This document shows, piece after piece, positions 1-8,950 of a stretch of 64,000 bases of DNA. The notes beneath the pieces are model-generated. The model searched no databases. It was not told the DNA's origin and was given only the letters and a program-made list of their open reading frames with translations. Source of the DNA: Planctomycetota bacterium (lineage in GTDB: Bacteria > Planctomycetota > UBA1135 > GCA-002686595); assembly GCA_014238415.1 (NCBI GenBank), contig JABABA010000006.1, positions 85,733-149,732 on the forward strand, written 5' to 3'. The position numbers and the translations under genes are program-made. Each line of letters opens with the position of its first letter. Within the stretch, counting starts at the first letter, position 1.

Positions 1-1
1 C

Positions 2-568
2 TGGTATCAAGTGGGGTTTGACCTGACGCCGTGGTTGGGCAGTGATATTCTCATCCGTTTCCATTTTGATGCGGTCGACCAGGCTTGGAACCAGTTCCGG
101 GGTTGGGTGATTGACGACATGAGCATCGTGATCGACTCCTGTCTATCTGGCCCGACGAATTTTTGCATCGCTGCACCAAACTCGGTTGGACCCGGTGCTA
201 CTGTTGGCTGGAGTGGCTCCACCAATGTGCAGTTGGACGACTTCCACTTGAGGTTGACCGGTGCACCCGCCAATCAGTTCGCCTATTTTTTCTATGGCCC
301 CGATGAGATTTCTCCAGTCGTTCTAGCAGACGGATTTCGTTGCATAGGGCCAGGAGCGACGAGCCTGGTGCGTATTCTGCCGGTGGCCCACATCGACGGC
401 GGTGGACAGTTGGATGTGAAACTTGACCTTCCAAGCTCCCTGTTCAGCCCCAACTTCATCACGCCGGGATCAACCTGGCGCTTCCAGTGCTGGTACCGGG
501 ACGGTGCCGGGTCGGGCGGAAGCGGGTCGAACGTATCGGATGGCTTGAGCGTGACTTTCTGCCCCTAG
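2..568 (+). CDS. C-terminal fragment of a secreted planctomycete-type protein
   Basis: The reading frame is open through the left edge of the window, so only the last 188 codons are visible and the true start lies outside. The visible part has a beta-rich segment ending in GWVIDDMSIV, typical of a domain closing an extracellular MAM/jelly-roll-like fold. It then has a module beginning FCIAAPNSVGPGA, with GWSGSTNV and later a DGFRCIG motif. I know this FC-x-A-PNS-x-G-x-G repeat from many secreted proteins of large-genome Planctomycetota, where it sits at the C terminus. No catalytic residues are visible. An exported structural or adhesive role is inference. It converges on a YceH-like gene 157 bases away. 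Confidence 0.75.
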   Translation, partial: WYQVGFDLTPWLGSDILIRFHFDAVDQAWNQFRGWVIDDMSIVIDSCLSGPTNFCIAAPNSVGPGATVGWSGSTNVQLDDFHLRLTGAPANQFAYFFYGPDEISPVVLADGFRCIGPGATSLVRILPVAHIDGGGQLDVKLDLPSSLFSPNFITPGSTWRFQCWYRDGAGSGGSGSNVSDGLSVTFCP

Positions 569-725
569 GAGTGGCGGAAACGCTGAAGCGGCAGCTAATG
601 GCTTGCGGCCCGAATTCAAAAGGTTGGCCTTGTCGGAATGTGGCGCAGCCCAGACAGCAGCCTCACCTTCCCTGGGCCAAGCAGAACGCGTCCTTGGTGG
701 GGACTGCGCGTTCGAGCTTTGGGGG

Positions 726-1385
726 TCAAGTCTCCTCTGGGGCTGGGCCGGGGGTGGCTCCCAGATCCACTCCCAATTGTTTCGCCAGAAGGGTCAGCTG
801 CTGTTCCAGATGCGTGACCCGGGCTTCCAGATCAGGGACTTGATGGGTTCTTGTTGACGGGCTCGGGAGGGGCACCTCTGTTGGCGCTGCCTCCTGTACA
901 TCCTCCTCGCTCAACAACTGCTGCCATCGTTCAGCTCGAGAGCCCGGCGCCGGTCCAATGCGCTGCACGAAACCCGCCTGCTGCAACTCGTTCAAAGTCT
1001 CTGCCAATTCCTCCAGGGTCCCAATCGGGTGCATGCGTGAGGCCCGAGTGCGCAGTTCTCCCCGGGGCTGGGCGCCTCGCAGCAGCAATTCTCCCAGCAC
1101 GGCCAGGGCACACTCGCTGATGTCAAAGTGCTCCAGGGCAGTGTGTCGCCAGCGCTCCGCCCGGCCCCCGGTCAGGGTCCCGGCTATGTGCTTGAAGCGC
1201 AGGCCATCGAGGGCCACGGTGACTTCCGCCTCCCCGTAGTCCGCCTTTGGGTTGCGGTTGGACTTCTGGTTGCAGCCGTTGGTCAGGGCGTTGAGGGTAA
1301 GAGGGTACTGATCCGGGGTGGTGAATGCCTTTTCGATCAAGACACCCAGGACCCGGGCTTCGTGGCTGTTGAGGGAGTCGGGCAT
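726..1385 (-). CDS. yceH: YceH-like (DUF480) winged-helix protein
   Basis: A 219-residue protein matching the DUF480/YceH family along its length. The N terminus has the family-typical EARVLGVLIEKAFTTPDQYP and LNALTNGCNQKSNRNP segments, followed by a second winged-helix half (residues about 95-150) beginning AVLGELLLRGAQPRGELR. The C-terminal tail, residues about 190-207, is a short predicted coiled coil (DLEARVTHLEQQLTLLAKQL), as is common in this family. The biochemical function of YceH is not well established; the tandem winged helices suggest nucleic-acid or protein binding. The gene stands alone, divergent from trmL with about 70 bases between the starts. Family assignment is firm; function is unknown. 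Confidence 0.9.
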   Translation of the reverse strand: MPDSLNSHEARVLGVLIEKAFTTPDQYPLTLNALTNGCNQKSNRNPKADYGEAEVTVALDGLRFKHIAGTLTGGRAERWRHTALEHFDISECALAVLGELLLRGAQPRGELRTRASRMHPIGTLEELAETLNELQQAGFVQRIGPAPGSRAERWQQLLSEEDVQEAAPTEVPLPSPSTRTHQVPDLEARVTHLEQQLTLLAKQLGVDLGATPGPAPEET

Positions 1386-1434
1386 GGTTGTCTCGGTCCT
1401 GTCGTGTTGGGTCCTGCAGTGGGGTAACCCCGAT

Positions 1435-1440
1435 TAGAGT
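1435..1440 (+). promoter_or_regulatory. Putative -10 hexamer upstream of trmL
   Basis: TAGAGT lies 14 bases before the trmL ATG. Similar TA(G/C)A(G/C)T hexamers precede several other starts in the window (pgi, the universal stress gene, fhs, the last gene). No convincing -35 box is seen at the usual distance, so this is weak, motif-only evidence. Confidence 0.25.
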
Positions 1441-1454
1441 ACCCTTTTGCTCCC

Positions 1455-2030
1455 ATGCAAGTCGTCCTTGTCCATCCAGAGATTCCTCATAACACCGGTT
1501 GTGCCGCGCGCCTGTGTGCTGCCTTGGACGTGCGATTGCACTTGGTGGAGCCGCTCGGATTTTCGCTCTCAGATCGCTACCTCAAGCGGGCAGGCCTCGA
1601 CTATTGGCCGATGGTGGACCTCGTGCGGCATGAGAGTTTGGAGGCTTGTCTTGTGGATCTCGAACAGGGCAGCGAGCGACCCCTACAAGAGCGCCTGCGC
1701 TTGTTCAGTGCGCGCGGAGGCAGGTCGTGTTTTCAGACCGAGTTCTTTGCCGATGACCTCTTGTTGTTTGGGTCTGAGACCAAGGGGCTTCCGGCGGACT
1801 TTCTGGCTTCCAATGAAGCCAGAAGGGTGTATTTGCCGATTCAAGCGGGCATTCGTAGCTTGAACCTGGCGAACACCATTGCGGTGGGTCTCTACACTGC
1901 CTTGGATCGTGCGGGGGTGGCCCTGCCGGAGAACGATGGATCCCATGCGCCCCACCCTGATGCCCTGAAAGATGTCTGGCCTCAGGATGTGGTGCGGGAC
2001 TCGGGGGTCAAGGGGCTGCCGGGGTGCTAG
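1455..2030 (+). CDS. trmL: tRNA (cytidine(34)-2'-O)-methyltransferase TrmL
   Basis: A SPOUT-superfamily RNA methyltransferase that 2'-O-methylates the wobble nucleotide of tRNA-Leu isoacceptors in the cytoplasm. The three family signatures are visible: HPEIPHNTGCAARLCAA near the N terminus, LLFGSETKGLP (residues about 105-115), and IRSLNLANTIAVGLY (about 135-150), which forms the trefoil-knot SAM site. At 191 residues it is slightly longer than the usual 155-160, because of a C-terminal extension after VALPENDGS with no recognisable domain. The ATG at 1455 follows a -10-like TAGAGT by 14 bases. A lipoprotein gene starts 10 bases after its stop. Confidence 0.93.
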   Translation: MQVVLVHPEIPHNTGCAARLCAALDVRLHLVEPLGFSLSDRYLKRAGLDYWPMVDLVRHESLEACLVDLEQGSERPLQERLRLFSARGGRSCFQTEFFADDLLLFGSETKGLPADFLASNEARRVYLPIQAGIRSLNLANTIAVGLYTALDRAGVALPENDGSHAPHPDALKDVWPQDVVRDSGVKGLPGC

Positions 2031-2040
2031 AACGGTGTCC

Positions 2041-2580
2041 ATGAAGACGATTCACGCAGCCCTTCTGCCCTCCACCCTTGCACTCTCGGTTCTTCTTTCC
2101 GTCGGTTGCGCGGGGTCGCCCAAACGGTCACCTGTTTCTGACCCAGAGGCTGCAAAGGTGCAGTTCGCGCGCATCGCCGCCCTTGAGGGTTCTTGGTATG
2201 AGGCCGACGGCTCTCAGGAGGCGGCGACTCTGATTTACGAGATGACCTCTGGCGGCAGTGTCGTGCTGGAAACCACGTTCCCCGGTGCGCCTCACGAGAT
2301 GCGCACTCTCTATTTTGTGCACAACGATGTGCTGACCCTGGTGCACTATTGCGCCATTGGCAATCGGCCGCGCATGGTCGCGAATTCCTGGGACGCGGGC
2401 AGTTTGCACTTTTCCCTTGATGGGGACGGAGGGTTGGAGTCCCCCGACGAGATGCACATGCACAGCGCCTCGTTCAGCTTCCTCGGGCCCGACACTCTGC
2501 AGACTTCATGGGCCTTGTTCGATCAGGGCGAGCAGACTGCCGATCACGGGTCCAAGCTGATTCGCCGTTCCGAGAACTAG
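2041..2580 (+). CDS. DUF6265-like lipoprotein
   Basis: A 179-residue exported lipoprotein. The start was chosen at ATG 2041 because it gives a clean lipoprotein signal peptide (MKTIHAALLPSTLALSVLL) with lipobox SVGC and cysteine at about residue 23; an in-frame upstream start would overlap trmL and spoil the signal. The mature part begins with AALEGSWYEADG and continues with ETTFPGAPHEMRTLY and LTLVHYCAIGNRPRM. These are hallmarks of the DUF6265/DUF1579-like single-domain beta-barrel family common in Planctomycetota. Function is unknown. The start lies only 7 bases after a TAGAAC hexamer that includes the trmL stop, so it could be leaderless or simply read through from trmL. Confidence 0.8.
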   Translation: MKTIHAALLPSTLALSVLLSVGCAGSPKRSPVSDPEAAKVQFARIAALEGSWYEADGSQEAATLIYEMTSGGSVVLETTFPGAPHEMRTLYFVHNDVLTLVHYCAIGNRPRMVANSWDAGSLHFSLDGDGGLESPDEMHMHSASFSFLGPDTLQTSWALFDQGEQTADHGSKLIRRSEN

Positions 2581-2601
2581 CTCGATCAGGGACGGGCGAA
2601 C

Positions 2602-4263
2602 TCAGTATCCATAGCGTTGCCAGAATTGCCTGACTCGCTGTGTGTCTTCAGAGTATTCCCACACCAGGAGGGCATAGGCTCGGGGAAAGTCCGCCTGCTG
2701 CGGGACAGCATGCACGCGGGGAATGACTGCCTCGCGTAAGGGCGCCTCTCCTTCTGGATCCTGGCCAAAGACAATGCGCGCGCTGGCTCGAACCGCGGCG
2801 TCAAAAGCGGGAGAATCCGGTTCCAGCGCAGCCTTGGGAACGATCATGGCCTGCAGCACCGTTGGTTTGCGCTTGAGGAACCAGGCTCGTGCTACTCGGC
2901 GGTCGTGGCCGGCGCTGCGCGACTCTGCTGAACGCGGCAAGCTGGCGACCTCGGGGTCCACCAGGCCATTGCGGTCATAGACCACCATGCCCGACTCCCA
3001 GCCAATGGCCCCGATGGCGCCCATCACGATTGAGTCTTCGGGCTTGTAGATTGCTCCGAGCGCACGGCCAATGGCCCGGAAGCTGTCGAGGTTCTGGGCG
3101 CTGCGCTTGAACTGGGCGCGCTCGCTGCGGAAGGTCCCCTTGTCGAAGGAGCGGTAGTTCAGTCTTTGCAGCAAGGCCTCAGGCGCGATTCCATATTGGA
3201 ATTCACCGGTCAGGGGCAGGGCGCCCATCAGCACCAGGGGCAGGCCCGGCGCCCACGCTCCTCGTGCCGGCAGGTGCGCCAGAGAGATAGCCAAAGCAGC
3301 GCAAAGGAAGGGGCTGATGGGTGTGAGGAAGCGGAAGTAGGGCATCCAATCACCGCCCACCAACAGATTGTAGGCCAGCCCCCCGCAACAGATGAGCAAG
3401 CAGGCGAGCAGGCCTGAACGCTGGGGGCCGCGCAGGGAGAAGGGCGCGAGCAGCAGCAGGGCCAAGGGGATCAGGGTCGAGAGTGCCCAACTCGCGCTGG
3501 AGGCCATGCCACGCGTCAGTACCGCGCCATCCAACCCGCTCTTGGCCGTCACCGTGTTGGGTAGCCAGGTTCCGTACACCGAGTGGCGCCAGAACAGGAG
3601 CAGCGCCAGCCCGAGCAATTGCAAGCCAAGGGTCAGGGTCCAGCGCAAGCGGGAGGGGCGCTGTGACAGAGGGCGCAGTCGTGCGGTCAGGACTATCGTC
3701 AGAGGAATACCTGCCGCCCACAAAAACCCCTCGGGCCTCAGCCAGATGACTGCGATGGTGCCGAGCCCTGCGGTGATTCCGTAAAGCCGCTCCTTCTTCC
3801 ACTTGCTTTGCTTTTGGAGCAGAGCGCGCCCCGCGAGGAACATGAAGAAGGTCTGAGCGCTGGTCTCGAGCCCGCCGCTGCACCAGATCACGAAAGGAGG
3901 GTGCAGGACCAGGGCGGCGATACCCAGAGCCCCCGCTGTGCGCCGCAGCCCCAGGTCCAGGACCAGGAAACGGTGCAGCAAGACCACCGTTCCGCAGCCG
4001 AAGAAGGCGCCCATCAGCTGAGCGGCCGTGGACAGGCTGAAGCCAAAGGCATAGGCACCGCGCAGGAGCCAGACCCAGAGTACCGTGCTATACCCTTCCA
4101 CTGGCGGCGTGTCGCTTGGGTTCCAGGTGGCGAGGCCCATCTCTGCCCAGTTGCGCGCATAACGGAAGGCGATGAAGGAGTCCTCGATCAGGAACTGGGA
4201 CCGAGTGGCAAGTTGGCCCAGTAGCACCGCCAGGGCAAGGCCCAGGGCGATCCATGCGTCCAT
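2602..4263 (-). CDS. Multipass membrane GT-C type glycosyltransferase-like protein
   Basis: About 553 residues with some ten hydrophobic segments in the first 400, then a soluble C-terminal portion. The N-terminal loop after helix 1 reads LIEDSFIAFRYARNWAE, followed by TPPVEGYSTVLWVWLL. This acidic E/D-D/S-x-F-I-x-x-R-Y-A motif plus VEGY(S/T) is characteristic of the AftB-like GT-C glycosyltransferases that use polyprenyl-phosphate sugars at the outer face of the membrane. The start at 4263 (MDAWIALGLALAVLLGQ) places the first helix at the N terminus; longer in-frame starts would run into the divergent RNA methyltransferase. The acceptor is unknown and no other polysaccharide genes adjoin it. 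Confidence 0.75.
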   Translation of the reverse strand: MDAWIALGLALAVLLGQLATRSQFLIEDSFIAFRYARNWAEMGLATWNPSDTPPVEGYSTVLWVWLLRGAYAFGFSLSTAAQLMGAFFGCGTVVLLHRFLVLDLGLRRTAGALGIAALVLHPPFVIWCSGGLETSAQTFFMFLAGRALLQKQSKWKKERLYGITAGLGTIAVIWLRPEGFLWAAGIPLTIVLTARLRPLSQRPSRLRWTLTLGLQLLGLALLLFWRHSVYGTWLPNTVTAKSGLDGAVLTRGMASSASWALSTLIPLALLLLAPFSLRGPQRSGLLACLLICCGGLAYNLLVGGDWMPYFRFLTPISPFLCAALAISLAHLPARGAWAPGLPLVLMGALPLTGEFQYGIAPEALLQRLNYRSFDKGTFRSERAQFKRSAQNLDSFRAIGRALGAIYKPEDSIVMGAIGAIGWESGMVVYDRNGLVDPEVASLPRSAESRSAGHDRRVARAWFLKRKPTVLQAMIVPKAALEPDSPAFDAAVRASARIVFGQDPEGEAPLREAVIPRVHAVPQQADFPRAYALLVWEYSEDTQRVRQFWQRYGY

Positions 4264-4339
4264 GCCGTATCCACCTTGCCGCGACTCTTGTTGGTTTGCC
4301 CTGACCATGCTGCTCGTTGCAGGATACTCTCCTGCCCTG

Positions 4340-5785
4340 ATGAACGACAATACCCAAGCAAATCCCGGGTCTCTGCCCCGCAAGGGAGATCAAGTGGAAC
4401 TGCTGGCCATTGGAATCGGCCCTCGTGGGCACGTTCTTGCTGAGACCAGCGGAATTCCCGTGCGTATCAAGGGATGCGCGGCTCCGGGGGATCGGGTCAA
4501 GGTGCGACTGCTACGCAAGGGGCGCGGAGTATTTGATGGCCAGCTCCTTGAGGTTTTGGATGCCAGCTCCGAACACACCGATCCCCTCTGTCGTCACGCG
4601 GGAACCTGTGGCGGGTGTTCGTTTCAAGCAGTGAGCTATCCCGCCCAACTCGAAGCCAAGTGGTCGTGGATTCAGAGCGCCCTGGCCGAATCTGATCTGA
4701 CTCATGTGCCCGAGGTTCAGCCCATTATCGGCATGCAGGATCCTTGGCATTATCGCAACAAGATGGACTTCACCTTTGGCTCCCGGCGTTGGATTGAAGA
4801 GCACGAAGAACAGGGAGTTGTCGCGGACTTTGGACTGGGTCTGCATGTGCCAGGGCGCTGGGACAAGGTGCTGGATATTGAAGAGTGTCTGATTGCTTTC
4901 CCCGAAGCTTCGGCAATCTTGAACAGTGCCAGGCGGTATGCCCGTCAGCAGAATTTGGATCCTTGGGATGTGAAGGAATCCAGGGGACTCTTGCGTCATC
5001 TGGTCTTGCGCAAGGGGGTTCACACGGGTGAGATTCTGGTGGACCTGGTTACCGAAACGGCGAGTCCCGAGCGCATAGACCCTTTCGCCGCTGCCTTGCT
5101 TGCGGCTCATCCGGAGATCACGACCATGGTCCAGGGAATCCACGCGCGGTCTGCCAAGGTGGCCTTCCACGAGGAGCAGAGGATCCTGCACGGGGAGGGA
5201 ATCATCCACGAAGTTCTGGCGGGCTGCACATTTGAAGTCAGCCCCACCAGTTTCTTTCAGACCAACACTCTGCAGGCGGAGCGTTTGGTGCAGTGCATAG
5301 GCGAGGCTGCGGGGTTGCAGAACGGGGATGTGCTCTTCGATCTTTATTGCGGTGCCGGGACTCTGGGTCTTTGCCTTGCCAATCAACGGAAGGACGTGCG
5401 GGTCTTCGGTTTCGAAAGTGTGGAGGCTGCTGTGCAGGATGCCCGTCGAAATGCGGCGGCCAATGGAGCAGATAACTGCGAGTTTCAGGTGGGGGATGTG
5501 CGTGCGGTGCTCGAAGGCAGCGCTGATGGGGATCTACCCCGGCCGGATGTGGTGCTGATCGATCCGCCCAGGGCGGGCCTGCACCCCAAGGTCCCCGCGC
5601 AACTGGCGGCCCTCAAGCCTCGCCGCATGGTGCTGGTTTCCTGCAATCCGGTGAGCAACATGGTGGATCTGGCGCGCCTGGAGTTTCTCGGTTGGCATTT
5701 GACCCACGTGCAGCCCGTGGATTTGTTCCCCCATACGCCTCATGTGGAGTGCGTGTTTACCCTTAGCGCAGCCCCATTGCCCTAG
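4340..5785 (+). CDS. rlmD: Class I SAM-dependent rRNA (uracil-C5) methyltransferase, RlmD/RumA type
   Basis: A 481-residue enzyme of the RumA/TrmA family that methylates C5 of a uracil in rRNA. An N-terminal TRAM domain (residues about 15-75) is followed by the iron-sulfur cysteines in DPLCRHAGTCGGCSFQ. The C-terminal half carries the SAM-binding DLYCGAGTLGLCLA, the IDPPRAGLHP motif and LVSCNPVSN with the catalytic cysteine. All key residues are intact. I chose ATG 4340 because the TRAM domain starts soon after and an earlier start would overlap the divergent glycosyltransferase; the starts are about 76 bases apart. Which uracil is modified (U1939, U747 or another) cannot be told from sequence alone. 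Confidence 0.9.
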   Translation: MNDNTQANPGSLPRKGDQVELLAIGIGPRGHVLAETSGIPVRIKGCAAPGDRVKVRLLRKGRGVFDGQLLEVLDASSEHTDPLCRHAGTCGGCSFQAVSYPAQLEAKWSWIQSALAESDLTHVPEVQPIIGMQDPWHYRNKMDFTFGSRRWIEEHEEQGVVADFGLGLHVPGRWDKVLDIEECLIAFPEASAILNSARRYARQQNLDPWDVKESRGLLRHLVLRKGVHTGEILVDLVTETASPERIDPFAAALLAAHPEITTMVQGIHARSAKVAFHEEQRILHGEGIIHEVLAGCTFEVSPTSFFQTNTLQAERLVQCIGEAAGLQNGDVLFDLYCGAGTLGLCLANQRKDVRVFGFESVEAAVQDARRNAAANGADNCEFQVGDVRAVLEGSADGDLPRPDVVLIDPPRAGLHPKVPAQLAALKPRRMVLVSCNPVSNMVDLARLEFLGWHLTHVQPVDLFPHTPHVECVFTLSAAPLP

Positions 5786-5923
5786 TAGCTGATTCGAGGC
5801 TTCCATGGGGGGGCGAGATTGAAGATCATGGGCGCGCTTGAAGCACTCCATTCCTTTTTCTTCAGCTGCCGTTGCACAGGCTGGCACCCCTCGCCCGGGC
5901 GAGCCTGGAGAGGATCTGCAGTC

Positions 5924-6457
5924 ATGATCTTTTTGGACCCAGGGACTCTGCTGATTGCTTCCCCCGAGATGCTCGATCCAAACTTCATGCATACGGTGGC
6001 GATGGTCGGACATCACGATGGAGAAGGGGCGCAGGGGTTGGTGATCAATCGCTGCAAGCCCGGGGGAATGAGTCTTGCCGGTCTGGAGATCCAGGAGGGG
6101 GGGCCCGTGGGGATTGGCCAGCACCAGTTGTTGCATGCCAGTGATGAGTTCGCTCATTGCTCAACCCTCGTGGTGGACGGCATCTGGATGGCTCAGGAAC
6201 CAGGGCCTGTTCTGGAGGCCTTGGAGTCGGGGCGCTTGAGCGTTGATTCCATGCGGCTCTTCGAGGGCTATTCTGGTTGGGGTGCTGGCCAATTGGAGGT
6301 TGAGTTGAGGGAGAAGGCCTGGCTGGTATGCAAACCCGCCCCTCGGCTAGTCTTTGGCGAATTGCGAGCAGCGGCGATCTGGCGCGAGGCTCTGCGCCTG
6401 ATGGGGCCTGCAGCGGAGGGCCTGGCTTACCTGCCACCTGACATTTCCTGGAACTGA
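5924..6457 (+). CDS. algH: YqgE/AlgH family protein (DUF179)
   Basis: A 177-residue single-domain protein of the UPF0301 family. The diagnostic blocks are all seen: DPGTLLIASPEMLDPNF at the N terminus, VAMVGHHDGEGAQGLVINR, an EGGPVGIGQHQLLH segment, and FEGYSGWGAGQLEVELREKAW. The ATG at 5924 starts exactly where the family alignment begins, so the in-frame extension back to 5819 is not needed. AlgH was first linked to alginate regulation in Pseudomonas, but its molecular role remains unclear. It lies between the RNA methyltransferase and the AsmA-like gene on the same strand and may share transcription with the latter (30-base gap). Confidence 0.9.
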   Translation: MIFLDPGTLLIASPEMLDPNFMHTVAMVGHHDGEGAQGLVINRCKPGGMSLAGLEIQEGGPVGIGQHQLLHASDEFAHCSTLVVDGIWMAQEPGPVLEALESGRLSVDSMRLFEGYSGWGAGQLEVELREKAWLVCKPAPRLVFGELRAAAIWREALRLMGPAAEGLAYLPPDISWN

Positions 6458-6487
6458 ACTTTCTGGACTTCAACCGAGACAAAATCC

Positions 6488-8560
6488 ATGGCCGCTTCTC
6501 AGCAACCTCGCCGACTGAACCGCTTCTTGCGAGGGGGGCTTGGGTTCATGGTGAACGTGCTGATTGTTGTTGTTTTTGGGACAAGTGGGGTCGTGCTTGC
6601 CGGGTACCTGTTTGGTCCCAGCATGTTGGCCGGCACCTTCGCGCGCAACCTTGAGGAACAGGTCAGCGCGGATCTGCGGGGCGCCATCAGCATGCGAGAT
6701 CTGGAGCTTGGGTGGGGGCCCAGTCAGATTGTCCATGGGCTGCGCCTGCTGGATGAGGGAGGCAATCTTGTGCTTGAGGGAGATGTGACTTTCCCCAGCC
6801 CCTGGGTCAATTCGCGAGTCCCTTGGACGGTGGCCCTCATAGCTGGCCGGGTGGTGATTGGTGAGGACGGATCACTCAACGTGTTGCGCGCATTGGAAGA
6901 CAAGAGTCGGCCCGGTGAAGGTCTTTCACCTAGAGTAGAAATTCCGGAAGAACTGGACTTGAACCTGCGAATTCTCCCGGGCGGTCGGGGACTGGATCTG
7001 GTCGACCTTCGCAAACAGGACGCAAGCCTTCACTTAGGCGCAGGGCTGCTGGAACTCTCCCTGGATCAGGCATCGAGAGAATCGTCGGTTGGTTCCTTGG
7101 CCATAAATTGCACGATCAGTGACGATTCACAAGTTGGCGAGGTGGAGTTGTCCCTGATCCGCGCCAGCGTGGATACGGGTCTCGTTGGAAACTTACAGGT
7201 GAAGACGGTGCCTGGTCACTGGATCGATGAGTGGTTGGAAACATCCTGGAAGTTTGCCGATTGGGTTGAAGATGTGTTCTCCCTGTCTATGACCCTGGAA
7301 GCCACAGGTGTGCAGACTTCGACTGTCAGCTTGCAGGTCACGGAACCCGAAGGTACGCGCTTGACTGCAGCCGGTACCCTCGATGCTGATGGACTTCGTC
7401 TGCGAACCTTGCCTGGCGCCTGTCGCATCAGTGCCCGCGCCGACCTTCTAATCGGTGGCCTGGGGGATCTGTTGGAGCCTGAAGTCGCGATTGCCAAGAC
7501 AACTCTCTTGGAGGGGCGCTTGAGCGATGGCGGCTTCTTGGTGGATGCAGACACTCTTGAGACGCGGCTTTTCTTCTCCTTGACGCCGGACTCTTTTCCC
7601 CGCGCCACTCTTGGGGAGCTTTCGTTGCCGGCGGATGTCAGCACTCTGTGGGTGGACTTTCAAGGTCAGGATCGACGAGCAGCCGTACTTGGCTTGATTG
7701 GCGGAGATGGCGGGCGCTTTGACCTGGACATTCGCGAGACGCCAGGCAATCCGGCCCAGGCGGACCTCACACTACGCCAGGTCAGTCCGGCTGTGCTGGA
7801 GAAGTGGTGGGGCCTGCCCCCCATGCTTGTGAAAACCCTGGGCGCGAGGATTGATATCCACCTTAGCCGCGCGCAAGCGGGGGAACCCTTGCGGATTCAG
7901 TTGACCGGCAGTGCTGGGAAAGGCTTCGAAGTGGTGCTGGATCAGCAGGGATTGCAGTCGCTGGAGGGCGTTCCGTTGGAACTTTCTTGCCCTCTGGAGC
8001 CAGCTTTCTTCATGGCCTGGATTCAGCCCATGCTTCCCTGGCTTGCGTTGCTCACCCCTGACCAGATCGGCACTCTGCCCATCCGCGTTGAGTCATTTCG
8101 ATTGCCGCGCGATGGCAAGTTGGAGGATCTTGAACTGCTGCTCTCGTTGGATTTCTCGGAGGTACCTCTGCGCTTGGTGGGGGCCCTCGACCGATTGCTT
8201 GCCGCGGGGCAAGAGCGCGCGATCTCTCCAGGTTTGGCCGATCCGATTCGCGTACGGATTTCCGGAGGTGTGCTTTCTTATGAGGGCTTCACGCTGCCAA
8301 TGGGTAGTCACGAAGTGGATGCGGAGGGCACCCTCAATTTGATGGCCCGTGAGTGCCGCGTGGCGTTGGAAATGCCCTTGGACATCTTGCATCAATCGAT
8401 TCTTGGCATGGCACGGGATTTCCCACGCGCGGGCTTGTCGAGCATGACCATACCGATAGAGTTCAATGGTTCCGTGGGGGCTGAACGCCTGCAGGTGGAT
8501 GTGAGTACCTTGATGCAGGTGCGTGAACTGCTCGACCCGCTGCTCAGCGGGGACGGCTGA
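6488..8560 (+). CDS. AsmA-like membrane-anchored protein
   Basis: A 690-residue protein with one N-terminal membrane anchor (residues about 19-45, VNVLIVVVFGTSGVVLAGYL) and a long beta-rich periplasmic body. The region after the anchor (RNLEEQVSADLRGAISMRD, then LELGWGPSQIVHGLRLLDE) matches the start of AsmA/TamB-like bridge proteins, where short repeats build a hydrophobic groove for moving phospholipid between membranes. The C-terminal part (LNLMARECRVALEMPL) resembles the AsmA C-terminal domain. No cysteines or catalytic motifs stand out. Its stop is immediately followed by the cyaY stop on the other strand with no spacer. Family placement rests on architecture and short motifs, so it is moderately sure; lipid transport is inferred from the family. 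Confidence 0.65.
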   Translation: MAASQQPRRLNRFLRGGLGFMVNVLIVVVFGTSGVVLAGYLFGPSMLAGTFARNLEEQVSADLRGAISMRDLELGWGPSQIVHGLRLLDEGGNLVLEGDVTFPSPWVNSRVPWTVALIAGRVVIGEDGSLNVLRALEDKSRPGEGLSPRVEIPEELDLNLRILPGGRGLDLVDLRKQDASLHLGAGLLELSLDQASRESSVGSLAINCTISDDSQVGEVELSLIRASVDTGLVGNLQVKTVPGHWIDEWLETSWKFADWVEDVFSLSMTLEATGVQTSTVSLQVTEPEGTRLTAAGTLDADGLRLRTLPGACRISARADLLIGGLGDLLEPEVAIAKTTLLEGRLSDGGFLVDADTLETRLFFSLTPDSFPRATLGELSLPADVSTLWVDFQGQDRRAAVLGLIGGDGGRFDLDIRETPGNPAQADLTLRQVSPAVLEKWWGLPPMLVKTLGARIDIHLSRAQAGEPLRIQLTGSAGKGFEVVLDQQGLQSLEGVPLELSCPLEPAFFMAWIQPMLPWLALLTPDQIGTLPIRVESFRLPRDGKLEDLELLLSLDFSEVPLRLVGALDRLLAAGQERAISPGLADPIRVRISGGVLSYEGFTLPMGSHEVDAEGTLNLMARECRVALEMPLDILHQSILGMARDFPRAGLSSMTIPIEFNGSVGAERLQVDVSTLMQVRELLDPLLSGDG

Positions 8561-8881
8561 TCAGGGGCTGACCGTGCGTCCAAGACGCTTGGAGACCATC
8601 TCGGCCAGACGCTGGAACAACTCATGCCCGTCCCGGTCGCAGAGCCAGGCGCTGCGCTCATCGTCCCATGTGTAGTGCCAGGCGGAAGTCGCCGCAGCGA
8701 ACCACATCTGGCTGGCGGCAGACTGACGGTTGAGCACGAACTGCGGCCCGCTGGCGAACTCCAACTTGATCACTCCGTCGGCGGAGGAGTAGTCGAGTTC
8801 GTCCGGATCAAACCCCTCGAGCCAGTCCTCAAGGTGCTCGAGGCAGATATCGGAGCGCTGGAGAAATGTGTTGGTTTCCAT
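8561..8881 (-). CDS. cyaY: Frataxin-like iron donor protein CyaY
   Basis: A 106-residue protein matching bacterial frataxin over its full length. Helix 1 is acidic (LEHLEDWLEGFDPDELDY), followed by the beta-sheet segments DGVIKLEFASGPQFVLNRQS and MWFAAATSAWHYTWD. Then comes the strongly conserved WLCDRDGHELFQRLAEMV, equivalent to the W-x-C/D-R-x-G segment of E. coli CyaY. Frataxin binds iron and modulates the cysteine desulfurase/scaffold complex in Fe-S cluster assembly. A cysteine desulfurase is present 13 kb away but not adjacent. A 7-bp perfect dyad sits 29 bases upstream of the ATG. CyaY is best known from Proteobacteria and mitochondria, so its presence in a planctomycete-like genome is notable. 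Confidence 0.88.
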   Translation of the reverse strand: METNTFLQRSDICLEHLEDWLEGFDPDELDYSSADGVIKLEFASGPQFVLNRQSAASQMWFAAATSAWHYTWDDERSAWLCDRDGHELFQRLAEMVSKRLGRTVSP

Positions 8882-8909
8882 AGGTGCGCCTGTTTCCAGG
8901 TCTCGTGTC

Positions 8910-8926
8910 AGATAGTAGCACTATCT
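8910..8926 (-). promoter_or_regulatory. Dyad upstream of cyaY (possible operator)
   Basis: A perfect inverted repeat AGATAGT-AGC-ACTATCT, centred 37 bases upstream of the cyaY start, in the 69-base gap before nth. On the minus strand it contains a -10-like TACTAT. A regulator-binding site controlling iron-sulfur assembly is a guess; a hairpin in the nth 3' end is the alternative. Confidence 0.35.
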
Positions 8927-8950
8927 CGCCAGAGTCCAAAGGAATGACAT

